Origin: Bacteroidaceae bacterium
GTDB lineage: Bacteria; Bacteroidota; Bacteroidia; Bacteroidales; Bacteroidaceae
DNA: 41,009 bases
Reading direction: 5' to 3'
Assembly: GCA_900769465.1 (NCBI GenBank)
Contig: CAAGGT010000315.1
Span: 1 to 41,009, forward strand
The translations under genes were made by a program, and so were the position numbers. Position 1 is the first letter of the stretch. Each line of letters begins with the position of its first letter. Positions 23,678 to 32,766 of this stretch are shown one piece after another. Under the pieces are notes generated by a model. The model ran no database searches, was not told where the DNA came from, and saw nothing but the letters and a program-made list of their open reading frames with translations.

Positions 23678-26350
23678 ATGAGAAAATTTGTACTTTTCTT
23701 AAACACTCTGCTGATTGCGGCGACCGCATCGGCACAGCAGATATCCAAAGAGCAAGTTCTCGATGGTTTTGCGCGAATGTATGCCAATTCGCTACACGAA
23801 AAGGTCTATGTGATGACCGACAAACCCTATTACTCGGCCGGCGAACGCATTTGGTTGCGCGGCTGGGTGGTCGATGCTGTGTCGCACACGGGACAGACAC
23901 CGACCAACTATCTCTATGTCGATATGCTCGACGCCAGCGATAACCTCGTGCAGCGAATCAAAATCAAACGCGACTCGACAGGTTTCAACAACGCTATCGG
24001 CCTGCCGTCGGATATGAAAGCGGGCAGTTATGCGTTGGTGGCCTACACTCAATGGCAAACCAATTGGTCGCAGGATCTCTTTTTCCGCCGCCGCATCGAG
24101 ATCGGCAACACGATTGATGACGTGGTGATGCACGATGTAAGCTACGTGCTGGGCGAAGACAGCACAGCAACGGCGCTGGTCAATTTCTATGGTTTTGACG
24201 GTCCGTATGCCAACTACCGCGTTCTGTGCAGCGAGGTGCGCGACGATAAGCGCGATCGCAATTTCACGTTGCGCACCGACATCAACGGACAGATTCAGAT
24301 CGAGTACACACCGATTGAGGGCGTAGTCGGCACGATCAATATGACGTTAGAGGTACCCAATCGCTCCTACGAGGCGTCGCTTCTACTGCCCGAATTGAAC
24401 AACTCGATCCACGTGGCATTTATGCCCGAGGGCGGTGGTCTGCTTGCGAACACGACACAGCGCGTAGCCTTCAAGGCGATCGGTGCCGACGGCTACGGAC
24501 GCGATGTCGAGGGCGCGATTTACGACGAGACGGGCGCAGTAATCTGCCCCATCGCATCGACCTACTTGGGTATGGGTACGTTCGAGATGACTCCCCGAGC
24601 CGGCGCGAAATATTATGCCGAGGTCGAGCGCAATGGTCACAAATTCCGTTTCTCGTTGCCCGAGGTGCAGGAGTACGGCTGTGCGCTCGCTGTCGAGAAG
24701 AGCGACAAGGGTTGGCAGTGCCGACTGCTCGCAACACCCGATTTCGACCGCTCGAATCTAAGTGCGCTGGTGCACTCGCGCGGTGCATTGGTCTATATGA
24801 CCGATACGGTTGCCGATGGTTTTGTGATTCCCGAAGATGTGCTGTTGGAGGGTGTGTCGCAGGTGGCTGTTTTCGACAATACGACCTACGATATTCTCAG
24901 CGAGCGATTGATCTTCCGCCACCCCTCGGAGCAGTTCACAACCGAACTAAAAACGGCTACTCCCGTCAATTACAAGCGCCAGAAAGTAACGCTCGACATA
25001 AAGATCGCAAACCACTCGGCAGAGGCCATTAACGGCGATTTTGCAGCCACCATTACCGACAAGCGAATGGTGCGTCGCTCGTCGTCGGACGAGAACATCG
25101 TTTCGAGCCTTCTGCTCAGTTCCGAGCTGGGTGGCTACATCGAGAATCCGTCGGCCTATCTGGGTGAGGCGCGCGAGCATACCGACCTGCTGATGATGAC
25201 GCAGGGTTGGCGACGATTCGATATTGGCGAGGTGGTGCGCGATTCGATCACGCTGCCAACCGTCGGTTTCGAGCAGACACAGGTGATCGAGGGTCGTATA
25301 TCGAACGCCTTCAACCGCGAGCCTAAGGGTGCGCAGTTGGTTGTTCACAATAGCACCACGGGCACCATCGAGCACTTCACGCTTGGCAATGAGCGCAACG
25401 GCAAATTCCGTCTTGAAGGCTTGGTCTTCCCCGATTCGACGATATTCACTTTCAGTGCACTCAATCGCAATGGCCAAAATATGGTTCTCGGAGTTGCGCT
25501 GAACGAGCCTCGTCTGCCGATCACCTATGCCGATATTTTCCCGCGTCTGAATGAGGGTAAAATCGAGCGTTACATTCCCGAGGAGTATCTGAATACCAAC
25601 AAAGAGAAGTACTACCAAGAGGGCGGTATGCGAGTGATTGATATTGAGGAGATTGTGGTTACAACCAGACCTCTCGAATCGTCGAGATTCAAGGGTGTGA
25701 TCCCCACGCACGTGGTCTTTGCCGAGAAATACGCCAAGCACTATCACACGGCGCTGGATTTGGCGACAAAGATCCCCGGAATACGTATGGAGGGCAATCG
25801 TATCGGACAAATGGTGAGTAGAGGTCGAGCAATTACGATGAGTGCCATTCTGGCAGGAGCACCGCTGAGTGCACTGAATCCGCGCCGACTTATGCCTCCC
25901 TTTATATTTGTCGATGATATGCCGACACCGATGTCCGAGTTGGAGCAGATACCGAGTGAGGATGTGATTTCGGTTTCATATTTCCCTGCGTCGAGAGCGG
26001 GTATTTATGGTCCAGATCAGATGCAGCGCGGTGTTCTATACTTCAAACTCGTACCCAATCATCTGCGCACACATCGCAAAGATCCGTCAATCAGCGCAAT
26101 TCGTCCGCTCGGCTTTAAGCAGGCGGTGGAGTTCTATCAGCCCAAATACGATGTGCCCAATCAGCCTGATTTGCGTACGACCGTTGCGTGGGTACCTGCG
26201 GTGCAATTCGATGAGGAGGGTCGCGCCACGATCGAGTTCTACACGACTGACCGCGCAACCGACTACGACGTTGTGATCGAGGGTATCACCGACGACGGTC
26301 GCCCCTGCTCGGTGCAGGCTGTCGTGGAGCGCTCGGAAAAGGCTCGGTAG
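23678..26350 (+). CDS. Exported MG2/plug-domain protein, paralog 2
   Basis: The 890-residue tandem paralog of the upstream gene has the same domain order and near-perfect colinearity: signal peptide 1-19 ending ASA/Q, MG2 domain about 40-145, IEGRISNAFNREPKGAQ segment, plug-like region and VEFYQPKYDVPNQPDLRT C-terminus. Similarity is patchy. The N-terminal 150 and C-terminal 80 residues are almost identical between copies. The middle and the stretch around residues 690-760 (KIPGIRMEGNRIGQMVSRGRAITMSAIL) differ strongly. It starts 23 nt after copy 1, so the pair forms an operon. This suggests duplication followed by specialisation of the central region. Confidence 0.88.
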   Translation: MRKFVLFLNTLLIAATASAQQISKEQVLDGFARMYANSLHEKVYVMTDKPYYSAGERIWLRGWVVDAVSHTGQTPTNYLYVDMLDASDNLVQRIKIKRDSTGFNNAIGLPSDMKAGSYALVAYTQWQTNWSQDLFFRRRIEIGNTIDDVVMHDVSYVLGEDSTATALVNFYGFDGPYANYRVLCSEVRDDKRDRNFTLRTDINGQIQIEYTPIEGVVGTINMTLEVPNRSYEASLLLPELNNSIHVAFMPEGGGLLANTTQRVAFKAIGADGYGRDVEGAIYDETGAVICPIASTYLGMGTFEMTPRAGAKYYAEVERNGHKFRFSLPEVQEYGCALAVEKSDKGWQCRLLATPDFDRSNLSALVHSRGALVYMTDTVADGFVIPEDVLLEGVSQVAVFDNTTYDILSERLIFRHPSEQFTTELKTATPVNYKRQKVTLDIKIANHSAEAINGDFAATITDKRMVRRSSSDENIVSSLLLSSELGGYIENPSAYLGEAREHTDLLMMTQGWRRFDIGEVVRDSITLPTVGFEQTQVIEGRISNAFNREPKGAQLVVHNSTTGTIEHFTLGNERNGKFRLEGLVFPDSTIFTFSALNRNGQNMVLGVALNEPRLPITYADIFPRLNEGKIERYIPEEYLNTNKEKYYQEGGMRVIDIEEIVVTTRPLESSRFKGVIPTHVVFAEKYAKHYHTALDLATKIPGIRMEGNRIGQMVSRGRAITMSAILAGAPLSALNPRRLMPPFIFVDDMPTPMSELEQIPSEDVISVSYFPASRAGIYGPDQMQRGVLYFKLVPNHLRTHRKDPSISAIRPLGFKQAVEFYQPKYDVPNQPDLRTTVAWVPAVQFDEEGRATIEFYTTDRATDYDVVIEGITDDGRPCSVQAVVERSEKAR

Positions 26351-26376
26351 TAAACTACCGACAACCGAAAAAGAAT

Positions 26377-26433
26377 GTTTTGGCGACAAAAGTTGCGAGT
26401 ATCGTTTATTTACTCTACTTTTGCCGCCAAAAC
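26377..26433 (+). promoter_or_regulatory. lysA promoter framed by an inverted repeat
   Basis: TTG (26393-26395), a 20-bp spacer and TACTTTTG (26416-26423) form a promoter for lysA. Perfect 9-bp arms GTTTTGGCG (26377-26385) and CGCCAAAAC (26425-26433) flank it. A regulator binding both arms is possible but not shown. Confidence 0.55.
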
Positions 26434-26453
26434 TACGTTTATAGCAAACGCTT

Positions 26454-27611
26454 ATGCTCAGTAATCAGATTATCGACAAACTTGCGTCGTATCGCACACC
26501 GTTCTATCTCTACGATCTCGAATTGTTGCATCGTACACTGAAAAGCGCCGTCGAGCAGTCGGCTCGCTACGGCTATCATATCCACTACGCATTGAAGGCA
26601 AACTTCGACGACCGTCTGCTGGCGATTATTCGCAGCTACGGTCTGGGCGTCGATTGCGTGAGCGGTAACGAGGTGCGCAAGGCCGTCGAGTCGGGTTTCG
26701 ATCCCCGCAAGGTGGTCTATGCAGGTGTAGGCAAGAACGATGACGAGATTCGCTACTCAATCGAGCAGAACATCCTGACTTTCAACTGCGAATCGCGTCA
26801 GGAGTTGCAGGTGATCGATCAGATCGCCGCCGAGATGGGTCGCACGGTCGATGTGGCTCTGCGCATCAATCCCGATGTCGATCCCCACACGCATAAGCAC
26901 ATCTCGACGGGACACGGCGACAGCAAGTTCGGCATTTCGTATCGCGAGATCGAGCAGGTGGCTGACGAGGTCGAGCAGTTGCGCAATATCCGCATCGTGG
27001 GTCTGCATTTCCACGTGGGTTCGCAGATTTTGGATATGAGCGTATTTGAGAATTTGTGCCGCCGCGTGAACGAGTTGACACGCTGGTTCGAGGGTCGCGG
27101 CTTCGCATTGGAACATATCAACGTAGGTGGCGGTTTGGGTATCAACTACGACAATCCCGACGCGGCAACGGTGCCCGATTTCGAGAGCTATTTCGCAGCA
27201 TTTGCACGCACGCTCGACGTCGGTAACAAGCAGATACACTTCGAGTTGGGACGTTCGATCGTTGGTCAGTGCGGCGAGTTGATCTCGCGCGTGCTCTATC
27301 GCAAAACGACGCCGACTGGTCGCGAGGTGGCCATTGTCGATGCCTCGATGACCGAGCTGATGCGTCCCGCACTCTATGGTGCGCACCACCGCATCGTAAA
27401 CCTCACCTCGCCCGAGGCACCGATGATGAATTGTATGGTGGCGGGTACGGTGTGCGAGTCGTCGGATATTTTCGCACGCGATGTTGAGTTGCCCGAGTTG
27501 CGTCGTGGCGACTTAGTGGCAATTCAATCGGCAGGCGCATATGGTCGCTCGATGGCGTCGTGCTACAATCTGCACGCACTGCCCGACGCAGTGTACAGCG
27601 ATGAAATTTAA
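26454..27611 (+). CDS. lysA: Diaminopimelate decarboxylase
   Basis: The 385-residue PLP-dependent fold-III decarboxylase makes L-lysine from meso-diaminopimelate. The PLP lysine is Lys48 in HYALKAN. HFHVGSQI, the GGGLGI phosphate-binding loop and ELGRSIVGQCG are present, and the second-subunit Cys/Asp motif is CESSDIFA. Length is normal for Bacteroidetes LysA. The start gives the usual YRTPFYLYD segment near the N-terminus. A DMT transporter gene follows at 33 nt. Confidence 0.96.
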   Translation: MLSNQIIDKLASYRTPFYLYDLELLHRTLKSAVEQSARYGYHIHYALKANFDDRLLAIIRSYGLGVDCVSGNEVRKAVESGFDPRKVVYAGVGKNDDEIRYSIEQNILTFNCESRQELQVIDQIAAEMGRTVDVALRINPDVDPHTHKHISTGHGDSKFGISYREIEQVADEVEQLRNIRIVGLHFHVGSQILDMSVFENLCRRVNELTRWFEGRGFALEHINVGGGLGINYDNPDAATVPDFESYFAAFARTLDVGNKQIHFELGRSIVGQCGELISRVLYRKTTPTGREVAIVDASMTELMRPALYGAHHRIVNLTSPEAPMMNCMVAGTVCESSDIFARDVELPELRRGDLVAIQSAGAYGRSMASCYNLHALPDAVYSDEI

Positions 27612-27644
27612 TTTTGACTTAATCCAGACAAACGACTGACTATT

Positions 27645-28544
27645 ATGTGGTTAATCTTGGCCTTTGCATCTGCGGCGCTGCACGGCTGTTACGATATTTG
27701 CAAGAAACGAGCATTGCTGAATAATGCCGTATTGCCTGTTCTGTTCTTCAATACGCTGTTCTCGGCACTGATTTTTCTGCCGCTGATCCTCTCGTCGATA
27801 TTCGGCTGGGGCATTGGCGATGGCACGCTGTTCGAGGTGCCATCGATGGGCTGGGAGGCGCACAAATATGTCTTCGTCAAGGCCTGCATCGTGCTCACGT
27901 CGTGGACTTTCGGCTATGTGGCGATGAAGAACCTGCCGATCACGATCGTTGGTCCGATTAATGCCACACGACCCGTCGGTGTGCTGATCGGTGCGATGTT
28001 GATCTTCGGCGAGCGACTGAATGTGTGCCAATGGATCGGTGTAACTTTGGCCATTGCGGCGATCTTCCTGCTCAGTTTTTCGAGCAAGAAGGAGGGTATC
28101 GATTTCAAGCATAACAAGTGGATTCTCTGCCTGCTGATCGCAGCTCTGGCTGCTATCGCAAGCGGTCTGTATGACAAGTACATAATGATGAAACTCGCGC
28201 CGATGTTCGTACAGGCGTGGTGTAATTTCTATCTGGCAATCATTATGGGTGCCGTGATCGTTGCACTCTGGTACCCCACGCGCAAGAGCACTACCCCGTT
28301 CCGCTGGACGTGGGTGATCGTGCTCGTGACGCTCTTCCTGACGGTTGCCGACTTCCTCTATTTCTACTCGCTGTCGCAGGAGGGAGCGATGATCTCGATC
28401 ATCTCGATGGTGCGTCGCGGCTCGGTTGTGGTGTCGTTCCTGGGCGGTGCGCTGATCTTCCGCGAACGTAACGTGAAGAATAAGGCGGCAGGTCTGCTGC
28501 TGATTCTGATCGGTATGATCTTCCTCTATTTCGGCTCGAAGTAG
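27645..28544 (+). CDS. DMT/EamA family transporter
   Basis: The 299-residue inner-membrane protein has about ten transmembrane segments in two EamA repeats. The first ends in PINATRPVGVLIGAMLIFGERLNVCQWIGVTLAIAAIFLL; the second in SMVRRGSVVVSFLGGALIFRERNVKNKAAGLLLILIGMIFLYFG. These glycine- and E-R-rich helices are typical of the family. DMT members export amino acids or metabolites or take up cofactors. Its place 33 nt after lysA suggests an amino-acid exporter, possibly for lysine, but the sequence alone does not show it. Confidence 0.85.
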   Translation: MWLILAFASAALHGCYDICKKRALLNNAVLPVLFFNTLFSALIFLPLILSSIFGWGIGDGTLFEVPSMGWEAHKYVFVKACIVLTSWTFGYVAMKNLPITIVGPINATRPVGVLIGAMLIFGERLNVCQWIGVTLAIAAIFLLSFSSKKEGIDFKHNKWILCLLIAALAAIASGLYDKYIMMKLAPMFVQAWCNFYLAIIMGAVIVALWYPTRKSTTPFRWTWVIVLVTLFLTVADFLYFYSLSQEGAMISIISMVRRGSVVVSFLGGALIFRERNVKNKAAGLLLILIGMIFLYFGSK

Positions 28545-28608
28545 AAAAATTGCCTTAACGAGGGGTTATTTATCGTAGAAAAAGATAGACTTTTTCGATT
28601 TATTTTTG

Positions 28609-28616
28609 TAACTTTG
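28609..28616 (+). promoter_or_regulatory. -7 element of pheT-guaA
   Basis: TAACTTTG fits TAnnTTTG, 46 bp before the pheT ATG. I see no T-box-like or attenuator structure in this leader. Confidence 0.5.
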
Positions 28617-28662
28617 TACGTTTTTAATCATAACTCGTACAAGATAAATAAATAGATACACG

Positions 28663-31125
28663 ATGAATATCTCTTACAATTGGCTTAAAAACTATTTGAA
28701 AACCGATCTCTCGGCCGAGAAGATCGCTGAAATTCTGACAGATATAGGTCTTGAAGTCGAAGAATTCGAGAAGATCGAGACCATTCGTGGTGGCTTGGCG
28801 GGCGTTGTTGTCGGCCAGGTGCTGACTTGCGTCGATCATCCCGACTCGGATCACCTGCACGTAACGACTGTTGATGTTGGTGCGGGCGAGCCGTTGAACA
28901 TCGTTTGCGGCGCCCCCAACGTGCGCGCAGGCTTGAAGGTGCTGTGCGCAACGATTGGCGCGGTGCTCTACCCGATGGGCGAGACCGAGGGTTTCAAGAT
29001 CAAGAAGAGCAAGATCCGCGGCGTCGAGTCGTTCGGTATGCTCTGCGCTGACGACGAGCTGGGTATCGGCACCGATCACGACGGTATCAAAGAGTTGCCC
29101 GAGGATGCACCCGTAGGTATGCCCGCAAAGGAGTATCTGAACGTGAAGGACGACTACCTGATCGGTATCGGTTTGACCCCCAACCGCATCGACGCGGCTT
29201 CGCACATCGGTGTTGCGCGCGATTTGGCTGCATATCTGGCAGCAAACGGACAGCAGGTCGAACTGACTTGGCCTTCGGTTGACGAGTTCTCGGTAGATAA
29301 TCACGACTTGAAGATCGAGGTCGAGGTTGAGAACGCTAAGGCTGCACCTCGCTACGCAGGTGTAACGGTTACGGGCTGTAAGGTTGCTCCGTCGCCCGAA
29401 TGGTTGCAGGACTCGTTGCGCGCCGTGGGTATCAACCCCAAGAACAATCTGGTCGATATCACCAACTATATCCTCTTCGAGCTGGGTCAGCCCCTGCACG
29501 CTTTCGACGCTGATAAGATCGAGGGCGGCAAGATCGTGGTACGTACCTGCGAGGAGGGCACTCCGTTCGTAACGCTCGATGGCGTTGAGCGCAAGTTGTC
29601 GTCTCAGGATCTGATGATCTGCAATGCCAACAACCCGATGTGTATCGCCGGTGTATTCGGCGGTTTGGAGTCGGGCGTGAGCGACACGACCACCAATATC
29701 TTCATCGAGAGTGCATATTTCAACCCCGTATGGGTGCGTAAGACTGCAAAGCGTCACGGCCTGAATACCGACTCGTCGTTCCGTTTCGAGCGCGGTATCG
29801 ATCCCGATCGTACGGTATATGCTTTGAAGCGTGCAGCGATGATGTTCCGCGACTTGGCTGGCGGTAAGATCTCGTCGGAGATCGTCGATCTCTATCCCGA
29901 GCCTATCGCGCCGTTCCGTTTCGATGTTTCGTTGAAGCGCGTGAATTCGTTGATCGGCAAGGAGATTCCCGAGCAGACCGTTCGCTCGATCATCGCAGCT
30001 TTGGAGGTTGAGATCGAGGCCGAGAAGGACGGCATTCTGTCGGTTGTTGTTCCCGCATATCGTGTCGATGTGCAGCGCGAGGCCGACCTGATCGAGGATA
30101 TTCTGCGTATCTACGGCTACAACAACGTCGAGATTCCGCAGCACGTCAACTCTACACTTTCGTATGCTCCCAAACCCGATAAGAACAAGATCGTGAATAT
30201 GGTTAGCGACCTGCTGACCGACAATGGTTTTGTCGAGATTATGAGCAACTCGCTCACCAAGGCGGCTTACTACGAGGGCTTGGAGAGCTACAAGGCTGAG
30301 AATTGCGTCAATATTATGAACCCGCTGAGCGGCGATCTGAACGTAATGCGCCAGACGCTGCTATTCAACACCTTGGAGGCTATTCAGCTCAACGTAAACC
30401 ACCGCAACGGCGACCTGAAACTCTACGAGTTCGGTAACTGCTACTACTATAACGCCGAGGCTAAGAACGAAGAGAACTCGCTGGCGCCCTACTCGGAGAA
30501 CTACCGTTTGGCGATCGCCGTGACGGGTGCTGCGGCTACTCAGTCGTGGAATGTACGCGCCGAGAAGTCGGATTTCTACACTCTGCGCGCCGTTGCCGAG
30601 AAGTTGTTGCGCCGTTTCGGTCTGGATATCTACGCATTGAAGAGCGAGAAGGTGCAGACCGATCTGTTCGCTGAGGCTCTGTCGGTGCAGATCAATGGCA
30701 AGGAGTTGCTGCGTATGGGTGTTGTAGCGTCGAAGATCCGCTCGAAGTTCGACTTGAAGCAGGAGGTTTACTTCCTCGAAATGGATTTCGACCGTCTGTT
30801 AAAGGTCGCTAAGAAGCACCGTATCGCCGCTGAGGAGCTGTCGAAGTTCCCCGAGGTGAAGCGCGATTTGGCTCTGCTGGTTGATAAGGAGGTAACCTTC
30901 GAGAAGTTGCGCTCGATCGCTCTCTCGACCGAGAAGAAACTGTTGAAGAGCGTATCGCTGTTCGACGTTTACGAGGGCGACAAGCTGCCCGCGGGCAAGA
31001 AGTCGTACGCATTGAGCTTCATCTTGGAGGACAAGAGCCAGACGCTGACCGACAAGGTGATCGACAAGGCGATGGGCAACCTGATGGCTCAGTTCGAGCG
31101 TCAGGCGGGCGCTCAGGTTCGCTAA
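28663..31125 (+). CDS. pheT: Phenylalanyl-tRNA synthetase beta subunit
   Basis: The 820-residue large subunit of the alpha2-beta2 enzyme charges tRNA-Phe. It starts with MNISYNWLKNYL. The EMAP/tRNA-binding domain (about 40-150) contains CVDHPDSDHLHVTTVDVG. The B3/B4 editing region (about 210-400) has GVFGGLESGVSD, and B5 follows (about 410-480). The catalytic-like core has NPLSGDLNVMRQTLL. The C-terminal FDX-ACB domain has FSKFPEVKRDLALLVD...FDVYEG (about 725-820). pheS is not in the window, so the subunits are encoded apart, as often in Bacteroidetes. guaA follows at 36 nt. Confidence 0.98.
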   Translation: MNISYNWLKNYLKTDLSAEKIAEILTDIGLEVEEFEKIETIRGGLAGVVVGQVLTCVDHPDSDHLHVTTVDVGAGEPLNIVCGAPNVRAGLKVLCATIGAVLYPMGETEGFKIKKSKIRGVESFGMLCADDELGIGTDHDGIKELPEDAPVGMPAKEYLNVKDDYLIGIGLTPNRIDAASHIGVARDLAAYLAANGQQVELTWPSVDEFSVDNHDLKIEVEVENAKAAPRYAGVTVTGCKVAPSPEWLQDSLRAVGINPKNNLVDITNYILFELGQPLHAFDADKIEGGKIVVRTCEEGTPFVTLDGVERKLSSQDLMICNANNPMCIAGVFGGLESGVSDTTTNIFIESAYFNPVWVRKTAKRHGLNTDSSFRFERGIDPDRTVYALKRAAMMFRDLAGGKISSEIVDLYPEPIAPFRFDVSLKRVNSLIGKEIPEQTVRSIIAALEVEIEAEKDGILSVVVPAYRVDVQREADLIEDILRIYGYNNVEIPQHVNSTLSYAPKPDKNKIVNMVSDLLTDNGFVEIMSNSLTKAAYYEGLESYKAENCVNIMNPLSGDLNVMRQTLLFNTLEAIQLNVNHRNGDLKLYEFGNCYYYNAEAKNEENSLAPYSENYRLAIAVTGAAATQSWNVRAEKSDFYTLRAVAEKLLRRFGLDIYALKSEKVQTDLFAEALSVQINGKELLRMGVVASKIRSKFDLKQEVYFLEMDFDRLLKVAKKHRIAAEELSKFPEVKRDLALLVDKEVTFEKLRSIALSTEKKLLKSVSLFDVYEGDKLPAGKKSYALSFILEDKSQTLTDKVIDKAMGNLMAQFERQAGAQVR

Positions 31126-31161
31126 GCAAAACGTAAAGACAATTAATAACCAAATAGAACT

Positions 31162-32685
31162 ATGGAGAAAATCTTAATCCTCGACTTCGGTTCGCAGTAC
31201 ACGCAGCTCATCGCTCGCCGCGTGCGCGAATTGAACGTCTATTGCGAGATTCACCCCTACAACAAAGTCCCCAATCTGGACGAGTATATCGGTGTGATTC
31301 TCTCCGGTAGCCCTGCCTCGGTGCGTAATGAGGACGCTCCGCAGGTCGATCTGTCGCAGATCAAGGGTAAGAAACCCCTGCTGGGTGTTTGCTACGGTGC
31401 GCAGTATCTGTCGCACAATTTCGGTGGTGAGGTTGCTCCGTCGGGTACGCGCGAGTATGGTCGTGCAATGCTGACGGTGGCTGAGCCGAACGATCCCCTG
31501 CTCAAAGGCCTGTCAACAACAACTCAGGTATGGATGTCGCACGGCGATACCATCGTTCGTGTGCCCGAGAACTACAAGATCATCGCAAGCACCGAGTCGG
31601 TACGTGTAGCAGCTTACCACATCGAGGGCGAGCAGACCTGGGGTATTCAGTTCCACCCCGAGGTTTATCACTCGACCGAGGGTAAGGAGTTGTTGCAGAA
31701 CTTCGTTGTAGGCGTTTGCGGTCACAAGCAGGATTGGACTCCCGCATCGTTTGTCGAGGAGACCGTAGCTCAGTTGCGCGAGCAGATTGGCGAGGACAAG
31801 GTTGTGCTCGGTCTGTCGGGCGGTGTCGATTCGTCGGTTGCGGCGCTGCTGCTGCACAAGGCTATCGGCAACCAGCTGACCTGTATCTTCGTTGATACCG
31901 GTTTGTTGCGCAAGAACGAGTTCTCGGACGTAATGCACTCGTACAAGGATATGGGTCTGAACGTAATCGGCGTTGATGCGTCGGCTAAGTTCTATGCCGA
32001 TCTGGCAGGTCAGTCGGATCCCGAGCGTAAGCGTAAGATCATCGGCCGCGACTTTATCGAGGTATTCGATGAGGAGGCACAGAAGCTGACCGACGTTAAG
32101 TGGCTGGCTCAGGGTACGATCTATCCCGACGTTATCGAGTCGGTGAGCGTTAATGGCCCCTCGGCTACCATCAAGTCGCACCACAACGTAGGCGGTCTGC
32201 CCGAGAAGATGAACTTGAAGATTGTTGAGCCGTTGCGTCTGCTGTTTAAGGACGAGGTTCGCCGTGTTGGTCGTCAGTTGGGTCTTGATCCGCTGTTGCT
32301 GGGTCGTCACCCCTTCCCCGGTCCGGGTCTTGCAATCCGTATTCTGGGCGACATCACTCCCGAGAAGGTTGCAATCTTGCAGGAGGCCGACAAGATCTAT
32401 ATCGACGGTCTGCGCGAGTGGGGTCTGTACGATAAGATCTGGCAGGCAGGTGTGATTCTGCTGCCCGTTCAGAGTGTAGGCGTTATGGGCGACGAGCGTA
32501 CCTACGAGAATTGCGTAGCGCTGCGTGCCGTAACTTCGACCGATGGTATGACTGCCGATTGGTATCCTCTGCCTTACGACTTCTTGGCAAAGATGTCGAA
32601 CGATATTATAAATAAGGTAAAGGGCATCAACCGCGTAGTGTATGACGTATCGTCGAAACCGCCCGCAACAATCGAGTGGGAGTAA
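31162..32685 (+). CDS. guaA: GMP synthase (glutamine-hydrolysing)
   Basis: The 507-residue enzyme converts XMP to GMP with ATP and glutamine. The N-terminal class-I amidotransferase (about 1-190) has the nucleophile Cys in GVCYGAQYL and the His/Glu pair in QFHPEVYHS. The ATP-pyrophosphatase domain has the P-loop LGLSGGVDSSVAA (about 214-226). The C-terminal dimerization domain has RHPFPGPGLAIRILG and the terminal KPPATIEWE. Length is typical. It is probably cotranscribed with pheT and is followed by a terminator. Confidence 0.98.
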   Translation: MEKILILDFGSQYTQLIARRVRELNVYCEIHPYNKVPNLDEYIGVILSGSPASVRNEDAPQVDLSQIKGKKPLLGVCYGAQYLSHNFGGEVAPSGTREYGRAMLTVAEPNDPLLKGLSTTTQVWMSHGDTIVRVPENYKIIASTESVRVAAYHIEGEQTWGIQFHPEVYHSTEGKELLQNFVVGVCGHKQDWTPASFVEETVAQLREQIGEDKVVLGLSGGVDSSVAALLLHKAIGNQLTCIFVDTGLLRKNEFSDVMHSYKDMGLNVIGVDASAKFYADLAGQSDPERKRKIIGRDFIEVFDEEAQKLTDVKWLAQGTIYPDVIESVSVNGPSATIKSHHNVGGLPEKMNLKIVEPLRLLFKDEVRRVGRQLGLDPLLLGRHPFPGPGLAIRILGDITPEKVAILQEADKIYIDGLREWGLYDKIWQAGVILLPVQSVGVMGDERTYENCVALRAVTSTDGMTADWYPLPYDFLAKMSNDIINKVKGINRVVYDVSSKPPATIEWE

Positions 32686-32713
32686 TCCCGCGCGATACCG
32701 TTTAGGTGAAAAT

Positions 32714-32750
32714 AAATGCCCCGACCTTACACGGCTCGGGGCATTTGTTT
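32714..32750. terminator. Bidirectional terminator between guaA and the EEP gene
   Basis: A perfect 11-bp stem, AAATGCCCCGA (32714-32724) and TCGGGGCATTT (32736-32746), is followed by GTTTT. It lies between convergent genes. Confidence 0.85.
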
Positions 32751-32766
32751 TATCGGGTAGTTTGGA

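Noticed and set aside
28545..28662. Possible attenuator or T-box ahead of pheT
   Set aside because: The leader is only about 40 nt after the -7 box and has no T-box motif or Phe-rich leader peptide.
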